Assembly: GCF_901709675.1 (NCBI RefSeq)
Contig: NC_051101.1
Span: 2,598,501 to 2,662,500 of the forward strand
Reading direction: 5' to 3'
Source of the DNA: Syngnathus acus
Taxonomy: Eukaryota; Chordata; Actinopteri; Syngnathiformes; Syngnathidae
Length of the DNA: 64,000 bases
This document shows, piece by piece, positions 36,604-47,836 of this stretch. Made by a program: the position numbers and the translations under genes. The notes beneath the pieces were generated by a model. The model was not told where the DNA came from, searched no databases, and was given only the letters and a program-made list of their open reading frames with translations. Positions within the stretch are counted from its first letter, which is position 1. The number at the start of each line of letters is the position of its first letter.

Positions 36604-39600
36604 TTATTGCAGCACCTGACCCCTGGTCTCGGGTAGTTTGAGGGCCACGAAGCTGCCGGCCGCCAGCGCCCCCGAGGCGAAGAGGATGGGCACGGCCTTG
36701 GTGATGCCCACGAAGGACGTGAAGATGCTGATGCCCAGCACGGCCGCCAGCTTGCACAGCGCGTTGAGGAAGCCGAACGCCGTGGTCCTGAAAGGGAAAG
36801 TTGAACAACCACATTCATTTCTGTGTATCTGTCCAGAAGTCCATCTATCTGTCCGATTAGTCTATCTCGCCATCATCTGTCTGCGAGTCTATCATCCTTC
36901 AATCTATCCATCCATTCTCGCTATCCATCCAACTATCTGCATATCTGCATCCCATCTAAAGTGGCCAATCGGCATTTGCGTACCTCTTGTCGGATGGATA
37001 GAGCTCGACGGTCAGCACATCCAGGGCGTTCCAGGAGGCGATGCTGATGCCGCCAAACAGGCAGAGCAGCGCGATCATGGCCGACTCGCTGTTGCCAAAT
37101 GACAGGAAGAAGCAGCTGATGCAGGAAATCACGCTGGAGCCCGCTGGAGACGCAAAAAAGTCAAAGGCCTGTTATTCCATGACACGTATATTAATTGACA
37201 CCCTCGTCTGTTCTTTTCACTCGGCTGTGTGAAATGTGCGTGTTAGTGTCAGATTTGTTTTTGTCTGATTGCTTTTTAGTCATTATATGTCGTCATGACA
37301 GTCGCTGTGACTTGATAGTGGCAGGATTAACAAATGGATTAAATAGAGAAAATGAGGCCCAGGTAGCAAACGCACGAGCGGTCACGGCACACAACGTGTT
37401 TACCGAGCATCCTGAGCCGGCCGATCTTGTCCATCAGCAGAGCCGACACGATGTTGCCCGGCAACACGGCCAAGGTACCCAGGAAGCTGACAAAGTAGAC
37501 CATGTAGGCGTTGTTCTCGTCGCTCACGTCGCTCAGTAGGCAACCCTCCTTGTTGTGCAGGAAGGTGCTGTTGATCAGCCGACTGTTGACCAACCTATAC
37601 TTGAACAGGTCTTTGGGGGGGCAGGGTGGGGACCACAATTACCAGAAAAGTGTTAGACCAGATGGACAATGAAGTCATCAGTGATCATTCCCAAAAGGAA
37701 CATATTAGTCGAGTCAACACATTAGAATATTATTAAAAATCCAAATTTGGGTGGTGAGGTAGCGGAAAGAATTTAAATTGAAGAGTCAAAGAAACAAAAA
37801 TCTTTATTCTCAAATTTAAAGCAAACATTTTGTCAATAACAGGAAACTGGACAACTACCGTCTAAATGTTAGCATAAAACATTTAAGCTGTTAAACTGAA
37901 AACAGGGACAAATTCAAAGAGCATTTCAGGCTAAAAAGGATGTGGCGGAAGAGTGGACCTTGCCACTTCTGAGCAGTTTCAAGACTGCCATTCTAGAGTC
38001 TCAAGACTGGGTGAATGGATTGATCGGTACCAATCTGTAGACTGGGTGAATGGATTGATCAGTACCAATCTGTTTCTGGTGAAGGTTGGCTTGGAATCAT
38101 GTTCCACAGGTCTCAAAAAGGGAACATGTGATGACGCAGCCGGGACCCACAAAGAATCCAAAAGGTGTCACTGTGGTGTCTCGTTCATTCGGAAAGTTTT
38201 CTCAGATCGTTTGACACATCTATCAAAGGGCTCGTCTGTACCCCAAATCAGACCTGAGGTAGACAATAGAGTTGGAGACTCTAAAACCCAGACCAAAGCC
38301 CGAAATCAAGATTGGCATTCTGGTGTCTTGTAGCCGGGTCACTTGATCCCCGGAGAAGATCGGCTTGGAATGGTGTTTCAAAGGTCTCTGAAGGAGGACT
38401 ACCTTGTACTGTCTGAGATGAAGTGAGTAGTTGTATTGGTGACCTCAGAACCCAAAGTTACGTCAACCCTGAGACAACAGGGTGCTCAGTATCATTCCGA
38501 TTCTGGAGCTTGGCTTGGAATCATGTTTCACGGTTCTGTAAAAAGGGACTTCTCTTTGCCACATCCGAGCTGAAGCGGTGGACAGTAGCTTTGGAGAGCA
38601 TAGTATCCAGACGAGAACCCAGAACCCACACGGGCATTCTGGTTTGGTTTTATGTGGCGCAAGATTCGGTAGTCGTCATTGAATCTATAGAACCCGCCGT
38701 AAAACAAGACTGGTGGGTGCAAGGTTGACTTTGGGGGGCTTCGCTTCTATTGAGGAAGCAAACCGTAGACCAGAGGAAACAGGATCGAGGATAGAAAGAA
38801 CAAAACAGGAATCAGTTTCTGTTTGTGCTCCAACAAAACCATTTGCACCTGCAAGCTGTGGAAAAGCTGCAGAGCTCCCTGAAGCTGAAATGAAACCAGG
38901 GCAGAGGCGCAAAGGAAGACAATCCGAGGAGGCGTCGAGAACCTTGTGAACCAGTTGTTGAGACGGATGTAGGGACCTGATGTCTTCAGGCGGTTGTAAT
39001 ACGGGGCAGTATTCCTCAAAGCAGTTTTGGCAGTAGGAGATAGAACAGTTCTGGCAGTCAACAGAGCTTTCCTTATAACTGTCAATGGCACGCGGGGTTC
39101 AGGAAAAACCCTTTTACCCCAAAATATCTCCTCATCCCAGTCGGGTGCCCGCGATTCATCGGGGTAAACAACGCGTAAAAGCTTCTTCGTGTCACGATCC
39201 GGGTCAGCGGGGTGGGTCACGGACAAGAACGGGTCTAGGGAATCCTGCTGATTGTCTTGCGGAAGCAGGAGTTTCCCTTCGCAGGGAATCACGAATAGTG
39301 TCTCCAATAATGATAAGTAGTCCTTAGAAGCAGGGGAGCCCAGATACTGACCAGCGGCTTTGGTCACCACAGACCCGACCAGGACACCCAAGATCAACAC
39401 TGGCATTGTGCAGTCCAGTTCTTGTGTTCTCCAGTCCAGTGCAACATCTCAAACTTTTCCAATCAACAAGAATTTTGGTGACTGTCACCTCAGACACCTT
39501 TGGCAGCTTTGGCCAGTCGCCACACGAAAGCTCTGCTATGACATCAGAGAGTGGCGCTGTGATGTCACCAATTGTGATGTCACCAATTGTGATGGTCAGC

Positions 39601-42600
39601 TGTGATGACCTGAGCCCTCCTTGAGACCAGCAGAGCTCCAACAGCCAGGAAGCTGGTTAACAGTCATGATCATTTGAAGCATGTGCATTGCATCATGGAG
39701 ACATGGAAAACATCTGGCATACTGGCCCTCAAGGTCTGCAATTGCCCACCCATGATCTCAAAAGCAAGACTTGTTGGCCCCGTGGGTAAATCCTGATCTG
39801 GATGGCAGACCCCCTTGAAAATGGACCCGGATTACTTAATGTAGCCACGCTTGCCTTACCTGTGTTGTAGAAGAGTGTGGCAATAAAAGTGCAGTTCTTG
39901 AAGAAGGTGTTACTGGAGGTGATGTCCTCAAAGTAGCACTCCTCAAACAACGAGTCCTCAAACACCATGGACCTCATTTTCAGGTTCATGAACCTGGAAA
40001 GTAGTTGAGCCGGCAGAGTTTATTCGCCCGTGTCTTTCCGACGGAACTCGGGCTTCGCGGTCGTTGACTCACTTGTCATTGAAGTACTGCCCCTGGCGAT
40101 GCACCTGGTTCTCCAGGGTGAAGTTGAAGGTAACGTGCTCAACCTTCTCCTTGACAAAGACTTTTGTGCGTGAGGCGTACTCTTGCTTCTGAAGGTACTT
40201 GATCATGTCGGGGAACCACACGGTCAGCCCGTAGTAGCTGCGCCGGCAAAACGGGACGCTCTGTTAAAATTTCTCAAAAACCGAATTCATTCATAGAATA
40301 TGTTCCTGGAGATTACCTAAAGGACATGGAGAACCAGACAGCCATCATCATGTACGTGGTGCGGCGGTACTCGGGGGAGAATACCGTCAGGAAATTACTC
40401 CACACCTGAGAGAACAGAGACAGAGGATATCAACATCCATCTGTTATAGACACCGGTTTCTGATTGTGGCTCATTCCCTCGTAGAAGGTCATCAAGCCCT
40501 GGAACTGTCCCAAAATGGCTGTTTCACAGCAAATCTTTTCTGTTCCTAAACCCCCAGGCGAGCAAACACTGATTCCTGAATTCATGTTCCTGTACCTGAT
40601 GGAAAAGCGAGGTGAGCTTGATCCTCCATTTCTGGTGCCAGGCGGCGCCGTCTCCCAAGTTCACCAACTCGTCCATCTGCTTCACCGTTTTGATGGTCGT
40701 CACCTGACAGGTCAGTTTAATTCAGTTCACCCCGATGAAGATTGATAAAAGTTTGGATTGCAATACATGCTACTCCCAAAGAGGTACCCAGGGGTACCTT
40801 CGCTGCTTCAATTATACTCGGTTGCTCTTAGGGACACCAACCAACTGTTCGACAATAGGACACTTCAAACAACACGTTCTTGGAAATGTTCTGCCGTGTT
40901 TGAGAGTAGTGCAGTCATGGTTTGGAATCTGCGTGACTTACAGAGAAAACCCTCTCTGGATATCCTTTGGCCCTCATGTTGGTGTCGTGCACCTGCTTCA
41001 GAATCATCCAGGCCTCGTCGTGTTTCCCGTTCTGCAAGCACAGGAAACAATTTGTCATCTCAAACATGACAGCCATGCCACAGTGAAGCCAAAAATAAAT
41101 ATTTGACCGTTTGTCGGAGGGAGCCAAGCGGTGAGTAGTGTGACTCAAAGAGTTGGACTGACCTCCAGGTAGAAGCGCGGGCTCTCGGGCATGATGGTGA
41201 GGGCCGAGATGGCCGCCACTGAGGGGAAGGCGCACACCAGCACAAAGACGCGCCAACTGTGGAACTGGTAAGCCGAGCCCATCTGGAAGCTCCAGCCTGA
41301 AGTTGACGGGAGCAAACATGGACGTTATCTCTTAACGATTGACCAGAAATTAAGAGACCAATCTGGAATTACAATTCAAAGAGTAACACTTCCAAACGTT
41401 GCCAGATAGAAATCTCACCATAGTGCGGGATGATGGCCCAGGCCATGGCCGAGGCGTAGATGCCACCGATCATCCAGAACATGCAAAGCCAGCTGAGGTG
41501 CTCCCCTCGCTTTTCCTGTGCCAGGAACTCAGAGTAGTAGGAAAACACGATGGGGATGGAGCCACCGATGCTGGCGCGGAAGCAAGAACAAGAACTTTAG
41601 AGGGCAGGTCAGGTGAACACGGCTCGCCTCTCCCCAGTCGTTTCCTCACCCGACTCCGGAGGCCAGGCGGCAGAAGAGGAAAGAACTGTAGCCTTGCACG
41701 AAGGACGAGAAGAAGGCGAATACGCTGTTGATGGACAGCGAGATGAGTAGCGTCTGCCGCCGCCCGATGCGGTCGGCCAGGCCGCCCCACACGAACGCAC
41801 CCACCATCATCCCCAGATATACGATCAGGCCTGAAGTCATGACAAGAGAATGCGAATCACGAGGTTCATCGATCAAGACACAATTTGGTGATCATTTCAT
41901 TTCGGACGAATGCCGGGATTTTGAAAAACAACTTGAGGCAAATGAGCCCTAATTAGAAGAAGGAATTTCTTTGTGTTGCCCTTGCCGAGGCCCGGCATAC
42001 TCATGATGGTCGAGCCACCTTCACAAGCCAAAGATCCTGAGCCCAGGAGAGAGGGAACACTCCATTACTATTTATAGTCACACACACCCCTCACCCCCAC
42101 CCTACTCCCTCGTGTGCATGACACACAAGCCTTCAGTGAGAGACACACACAGCCTGGAGCTTTTCAGCATCGTCACAGACTTTCCATCGTCGTCCCCTTT
42201 ATCTCTTTTCCCACTCCCCCAGCTTCCTCTCCAAGCCCACAGAGATGCTCAGCTGCTCCCTTCATCCCTTGCCCCCCCCCCAAGATCCTACCACCGTCAC
42301 CGTCGCTTTTCTCGACTTCAGCCAAACCTCGGTTTTCGAACGTCCCGGTTCTCAAACAAATCGGAATTCGAACGAAAAATTCGAGATTGTTTCGCTTCGG
42401 TTGTCGAACAAAATTCGGAGGTCGAACCTCGCGAGATGAGCCGGGAGGACCCGAGAAAACCCGACCGCGCGGCCCAGATGCCGACTGACTCCGTTCGTTA
42501 TTGTATTTTCGTTACTTTGAGGATTTTAACCCCTAATCATGCCTCCAAAGAAAGCAAGTGGGAGCAGTAAAGCCACCCTAAAACACAAAGACGCTCTTAA

Positions 42601-44590
42601 AGCAATGCGACAGTGAGCGCTCGGCGCGCTGCGGTTGCGCGATCGGACCAAATTAAGCTCCCTGCGCACTGAGGTCCACTTACATTTTGGAAAGTACATC
42701 AGGACTAAAAATATTCTCTAAATTTCAGCGACGGCTCTGTCACAATAATGCGACCAGCGTGGTGCAGTTGCGCGGTCGGCGGCGTGCTACGGTTGCGCGT
42801 TCGGCGGTGCGCTGCAGTTGCGCGATCGGACAAAAATGCGCAAATGAAATTTTTTTTAAAAAAGGCGTTTTTTTTTTTCTTGGAACAGATTACAATTTTT
42901 TCCATTATTTGTAATGGGAAAAATAGATTCGGAATTCGACCCATTCACTTCTCGAACCGCCTTCTGGAACGGATTGTGGTCGAAAACCGAGGTTTGACTG
43001 TATTTGGTTTGTTTCTTCAGCAGCGTGACAGCAACTATAAGTTTGTCCGGGTGCTGTCGGAGATGATTATGTTTTCCTTTGAACCCCCAAGGAATGTGAA
43101 TCCTGATTATGGATAGATTTTAATGGCCCTGAACCCCATCATGCAAAGTCAGTTTTCCCACCTCAACTCAACCCATCCTCATCTTGACCAACAGTGTGCA
43201 TCTGGTCAGCATGTTGCTGCATTGCGGCTACGTCTGGTCACAGTTTCTCTGCCGTGAAGCGTGAGTCACACGCGCCCCTCCAGGCCTACACGCACATAGG
43301 CTACTATGCTAACATGCGTGGTCATCGCCGTGGAAACACCAGCATAGATGCACAGAGAGTGAGGAGTGACATTGCTATTATCAGCAGGGTGTCTTGACAA
43401 TCAAACAAACCCATTTGGTCAGTGGAGGAGTTGAAAAGTGCAATTGGACACTTGAAAGCCGCGAAAACCGGCTAACACTTGCTCAGCCTTTTGAGCTCAT
43501 GCGGGAGAGACTGTTGACAGCTAGTCAATACGTGTGCCTGTGTGTGGCTGTGCAAGATGGGAGGTGGTCATGTCAAGACTGCTCTTTGTTTCTATTAGTG
43601 GGACTTGTACAGCACAATACGTCGGATTCTAGACTACATCTACAGGGTTGGGATTGAAGGTGACTGTTTTGACTGTTCAGGGTGCAGAAGAGGTTGCGAC
43701 GTTCACGTTTGGTGTGAGCGTTTGGGGTTTGGTTTAGGATGAGGTTGGGGTGAAGTCAGTGGTTGGGATTATGTTTTATGTTTTAGATGTTTACGTATTT
43801 GGGATTATGGGTTAAAATTAGAGTTGGAAGTATCCTTAGGTGTTAGGGCGACAAATCAAGTTAAGATGTATCGGAACAAGAACTGGGAACATCCAAGTCA
43901 AAGTGTCCTCAAGAAATAATCCTCTGCCGATGGAAAAATGCCTTGGCGGAGGTAAAGTGGGACAAACTCTTTCTTACCCAGCATGCCCTTGTTGGGCTCT
44001 GACAGGCACATGTCCTTCTCGGCAAATGGCAGCACGAACCCCACCACGAAGATTTCCACGCCGTCAGCCATGAGCGCCAAACCCAGCACGAAGTAGAGCG
44101 TCCACTGGAACTTTCCGTGACCGCACTCTTGCAGAATGCTCTCGTACTGCTGCGCCAGCTCCTCCTGGTCCTTCCTGCGCTCGCCTTCGTACGCCGACAG
44201 GTCCCGGAAGTGTTGTGCCTGCGCCTGCGCCACCGCGCCGTCCGCCTTGCCCGTGTCTCCCCGCGGAATGCCCTGGTACTCGCCCTCGTAGATTTCGTCG
44301 TCCTCGTCGTGGCCCTCGGTGGAGTCGCTGTGGGCGTCGTCGTCGTTGGCACGGCTGTCGTTGCGGTAGTAGCCTCCGCCGCCACCGTCTTCGCTGCCCG
44401 GCACGCCGGCGTAGTCGTCGTCGTCTTCCTCTTCGAAACGCTTGTAGGAGCGGCGGGTGTACTCGTCGGCCATCTTGTCCACACCGCGCCCCATTTTCTT
44501 GCCCACCTGCTTCTTAGCCACCTTGGCAATGTCCTTGGCTCCGCGAATGAAGTCGGAGCGGTTGTCCCGGTAACTGCCCTCGTCGTCCAT
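36604..44590 (-). CDS. sv2a: sv2a, synaptic vesicle glycoprotein 2A, 12 coding exons
   Basis: Exons: 43978-44590, 41650-41830, 41419-41570, 41163-41296, 40942-41031, 40596-40703, 40317-40405, 40073-40237, 39860-39993, 37404-37610, 36984-37143, 36604-36787. They total 2217 nt and 738 residues (human SV2A is about 742), with every phase matching. SV2A is a 12-helix major-facilitator-like glycoprotein of synaptic vesicles that modulates calcium-triggered release and synaptotagmin trafficking. Visible: the acidic cytosolic N-terminus with EGHDEDDEIYEGEYQGIPR (about 92-110), first helix from about 163, the MFS signature GGLADRIGRR, and the large fourth luminal loop (about 470-595) of pentapeptide-like beta repeats (FEDSLFEECYFED) with sequons NFT, NCT and NST. 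The C-terminus is LPETRGQVLQ. An acceptor at 44747-44748 implies a further 5'UTR exon. TTTATT at 36470-36475 is a likely poly(A) signal. The bola1-mtmr11 context favours sv2a over sv2b/sv2c. Confidence 0.96.
38004..38071. repeat. 34-bp tandem duplication in sv2a intron
   Basis: AGACTGGGTGAATGGATTGA and the rest of a 34-bp unit occurs twice in tandem. A looser repeat, CTTGGAATCATGTTYCAC, recurs near 38089, 38366 and 38514 in the same intron. Confidence 0.75.
38747..39406 (-). CDS. candidate nested intronic gene: secretory-type ORF of 219 codons, function unknown
   Basis: This ORF lies on the sv2a coding strand inside the intron between exons 39860-39993 and 37404-37610. I do not recognise it. 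It opens with an ATG in good context (A at -3) and a signal-peptide-like start (MPVLILGVLVGSVVTKAAGQ, residues 1-20). A KK pair follows at 74-75 and a GKR amidation/cleavage motif at 97-99; between them lie 21 residues (76-96) ending in EEIFW. That is the layout of a neuropeptide precursor. Residues 162-217 turn hydrophobic again and may be read-through; AG|GTTC near codon 155 is a weak possible donor. The intron is repeat-bearing and no second exon or strong promoter was found, so a chance ORF is possible. No homologue is claimed. Confidence 0.3.
   Translation of the reverse strand: MPVLILGVLVGSVVTKAAGQYLGSPASKDYLSLLETLFVIPCEGKLLLPQDNQQDSLDPFLSVTHPADPDRDTKKLLRVVYPDESRAPDWDEEIFWGKRVFPEPRVPLTVIRKALLTARTVLSPTAKTALRNTAPYYNRLKTSGPYIRLNNWFTRFSTPPRIVFLCASALVSFQLQGALQLFHSLQVQMVLLEHKQKLIPVLFFLSSILFPLVYGLLPQ
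42319..43000 (+). mobile_element. pogo/Tigger-like DNA transposon remnant
   Basis: About 680 bp in the first large sv2a intron. The ends CAGCCAAACCTCGGTTTTCG and CGAAAACCGAGGTTTGACTG are inverted, with TA after the right end. At 42539 an ATG opens MPPKKASGSSKATLKHKD and stops after 25 codons, which looks like the start of a transposase left by internal deletion. The interior has four variants of a GCNGTTGCGCGNTCGG unit. Confidence 0.75.
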
Positions 44591-44746
44591 CTTGGGATGC
44601 GGAGCTGCTGGCTGGTTACTGCTGCGTTGGGAATCGGGAGCGGTCCGAGCGCATGGGGGGGGGGTGACGTGGACTCCTGAAGGCAATGCTTGCGACTCCC
44701 GATACGCTGCGGCTGCAAGCTCACTCCTGTTCCTGCACGCCCGACC
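44591..44746 (-). other. sv2a: sv2a 5'UTR part of the first coding exon
   Basis: On the sv2a strand a strong pyrimidine-rich acceptor (CTGCTGTCTGTTCAG) ends at 44747, so the exon with the start codon probably begins at 44746 and an upstream non-coding exon exists. That exon could not be located. Confidence 0.5.
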
Positions 44747-45369
44747 CTGAACAGACAGCAGGAAGGATTTCAAATTTGAGTTTCAAGCCTGGATTGGGAT
44801 TTCAAATTAGAGTTTAAAGCCATGTTTGGGTTTGAAAAGATCAACGTGGATCCTTGAGATGGTATCATGTCAGTCTGGGGAGGCGTTGGGCGCCAACCAA
44901 TTTCATTAGCATAGCCAGGTTAGCGCTGAGCTCAAGAGTTACATCAATTAGCTAGCGGCACTTTGTGCTGACATTTGGTGAGCGTGTGGAGCGCATCAGC
45001 TTCTCTGCGAACTCCAAGTAGAATATTTACAAGACCAATGTCATCTTCCCAGGACAACATTTGAGCACATTGCTTATTTGCAATTATGATGCCTTTGTGT
45101 GGCGCTGGCATGATATTAGCGCTTGCCTCCTTGTTACTATAGCGACCACAAAAAACATTCCTCCTGCCTCCTTTCAGCTCGTGTCAAAAAGATGGTTTTG
45201 TGCTGAATGTGAAATCAGACTTAAGCATGCATCTCAGGCGGCAGCCATTTTGCCACGGCTGTCGACTGAAATTGACGTCAAAAGTGGGCATGAGACCAAA
45301 CGCGGCAAACAGGCCAGCCGTGACGTGGGCCATGCGAGCCCGAGGTCACTTTGACATCAATTGCAGTTG

Positions 45370-45383
45370 ACAGCAGAGGGCGC
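45370..45383 (+). promoter_or_regulatory. CTCF-like motif
   Basis: ACAGCAGAGGGCGC, one base from the core, plus orientation, upstream of sv2a. Confidence 0.45.
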
Positions 45384-46594
45384 TGTAGGACAAAATTACT
45401 TCCACAGTAATCTTCATCTGGGAGCAGTAAAAGCATTTTTAAGAACAGAGTTTCAAACGCAGGATATGAATCTCAAGGCACCATTTTGTAGTTGACTTGA
45501 GAGCTGATGATGTTGCAAACTAGACTGTTTGTAGCGGCTAGTTTTCAGCTTTGTCTTTATATTTTCTGCCAAATACGCTCCTGGTGCGTGTGACGTCATA
45601 ACAAGAGCGCGCCTGGGTGATCATGAAGAGGATGATGATGATGGTGGTGGCTGGTGTGAAGATGAGCACAAGCTCGGATGCAAATGAGCAACAACGAACG
45701 GCCTGTGAGTGTGCGAGGAGGGGGTGGGTGTAGTTGCCGAATACCGACTGTCCCCCTTTTGTATATTCATACATTCATCCATCCTCCCATCAAATGTGTA
45801 TCAGGGGGTTAAGGCAGCAGCAATGGTGCACAAGTGCACATGACAAGGTCATTTTGACGCACGACGCAGAGCGAGGGAGCCCCCCCACGACCCCCCCCCC
45901 CTCCTCCGCATGCATACAAACCCCTTTACTGCATGCACGTTTCACGCAATAAACAGTAATTGATGTGGTTAAAATTTTGTCGAAAAAGAGATCAACAGAT
46001 AAGGAAAACACTTCCAAATTGCGCACGATTGAAACGCGATAACGTGGCGCCAAGTTCACCTTCAAGCCTTATTTGTGCCTTTTCCTCCTTGGCGGAGGGA
46101 GACACACACGCAACGCAACGCAACGCAACGCAACGCAACGTCTCTTATCGCTTCAATCCAATGGAGCCAATTGATGATGATTAGCCTCTTCCTTTCATCC
46201 CCCCACCATTCTCCATCATTCTTGGTTTAAACCTAATACATCATGTGCATCATGTATATTAATCATAATGGTAATAAAACAAATCTCTCCTACCTTATTG
46301 GATTTTTTTCTCGTCTATTTTAGTGCAGGCAATATGAAGCGGCTCCTCCTGTCTTCTTTCCCCTCAGTTGTCGACGTCGTAATGGCTGATGACGTCGCCA
46401 GTGTGACCACGCCCCCTCTTACATCCATCCTTTACAATTAAAAAAAAGAACAAGTGTGTGTGTGCGTGGGTGTTTATGCGCGTGTGCGTGTTGCGCGTGC
46501 ACACCGCCCAGGCTTGACGCAGTGGGGCGTGCACGGTGTTGCACGTGCACTGGGCTCGTGCGCTCTGATTGGCCCACGTTGGGCCTGCGGAAAG

Positions 46595-46608
46595 CTGCCC
46601 CCTGGTGG
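46595..46608 (-). promoter_or_regulatory. CTCF motif, full match
   Basis: The reverse complement reads CCACCAGGGGGCAG, a full match to the CTCF core. It is the best such motif in the window. Confidence 0.55.
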
Positions 46609-46699
46609 ACAATAGGATACATACATCAATGATGTGGTGCCCACTGACAGAAAGAAGGATTCTGATCTATTTCATTGCTTGGCTGCAGTATCAACCTTG

Positions 46700-46713
46700 C
46701 ACCTAGAGGGCGC
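46700..46713 (+). promoter_or_regulatory. CTCF-like motif
   Basis: CACCTAGAGGGCGC, core YAGRKGGCRS intact, plus orientation, about 100 bp from the opposite-facing full-match site. Confidence 0.4.
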
Positions 46714-46808
46714 TATAAGACACAGCGATAAGGATGCGCCGACGACGCTGGAAGGCTATACACTCGCACGCACACACAGGCGTCGTGTCAGGTTGCTATG
46801 GAAGAGTA

Positions 46809-47151
46809 CGAAAGAGAATTAAGGCCAGTGAAGAAAAACAAAATGGGGGGGTGACAGGATTCTGACTTTTTTCTCAGAATTAAGTCAGAATTCTCACTTT
46901 AAAGTCACTTCAAAGTGGGAATTCTGACTTTGAGTCAGAATTCTGACTTTAAAGTCAGAAAGTGGGAATTCTGACTTTAAAAGTCAGAATTCTGACTTTA
47001 TTCTCAGAATTCAGACTTTGACGTCTCACTTTAAAGTCAGAATTCTCACTTTAAAGTGGGAATTCTGACTTTAAAGTCAGAATTCTGAGAAAAAAAGTCA
47101 ATCCTGTCACCCCCCTTTTTTTTCTTCTTCACTGGCCCTAATCCTCTTCCG
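46809..47151. mobile_element. Fold-back element, TA-flanked, built of nested palindromes
   Basis: A 343-bp near-perfect hairpin. The arms begin CGAAAGAGAATTAAGGCCAG at the left and end in its near-complement at the right, with TA at 46807-46808 and 47152-47153. The interior is repeated permutations of GTCAGAATTCTGAC, CTTTAAAG and AGTGGGAATTC, themselves palindromic. No ORF. Confidence 0.8.
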
Positions 47152-47632
47152 TATATAATGGAGGCCAAATAATTTTCTTTTTTTTACACTTTTTTGGGTT
47201 TTTTCCCCACACACACATTCACTCACACCGTCATATGTGGGAATAGAATTTACAGTGGCGGCACACAAGACAAGCAAGTGCACCCCTACACCATCAGCGA
47301 CTTCCCGAAGGAAAAAAAAATTAAAAATAAATATTTTCTTCCTCGCAGCTGGACAAGTTAACACCCCGTGGCATTATGGGAAATGTTGCTACTGTTGTAG
47401 CATTTAGCTCAGAGTACTTCGAACGTATTTGCCAGTCAAACATTTTAACCCTACATTGGCAGCTCCATGCTTCAGTAGCACGTAACCCTATGCTATTGTA
47501 TGTTTCAATTTTATTTAAAAGAAAGAAAAAAAAAAGTCAGCTTGTGTCAGAGACTGGCAATTCGCGCGCAACTCAGCATCCTCTCTACTGGAGTGCACGA
47601 CAATGACGACATGTCTCGCTCGGTCCCTCCTT

Positions 47633-47645
47633 CTCCCCCTGGTGG
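47633..47645 (-). promoter_or_regulatory. CTCF-like motif
   Basis: The reverse complement reads CCACCAGGGGGAG, one base short of the core, about 190 bp upstream of the RING start codon. Confidence 0.4.
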
Positions 47646-47836
47646 TCAAAAATGCGCCACTGGCTTGACTTTTAGTCGCACGCACTGTCTGTCGGTCTGT
47701 CGAACTTCTCAGCCGGTCACCTCCACCGCCGTGTCGAAGCCTAATGATGATGATGATGATGATGACGCGGATGATGATGATGAGGCTGCGCGCATGTGCG
47801 GCGGCGGCAGCATGAGGGCTGGTGGCTGTGGACACG

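Larger units (their letters stand above)
44747..47836. other. Divergent intergenic region sv2a / RING gene
   Basis: No coding exon seen. It contains four CTCF-like motifs, a (CGCAA)n repeat at 46110-46139, (TG)-rich sequence near 46455-46500, the fold-back element 46809-47151, and a (GAT)n repeat at 47742-47783 in what is probably the RING gene 5'UTR. Confidence 0.6.

Noticed and set aside
44117-44680. 187-codon plus-strand ORF
   Set aside because: Antisense to the first sv2a coding exon, which is clearly the true gene.
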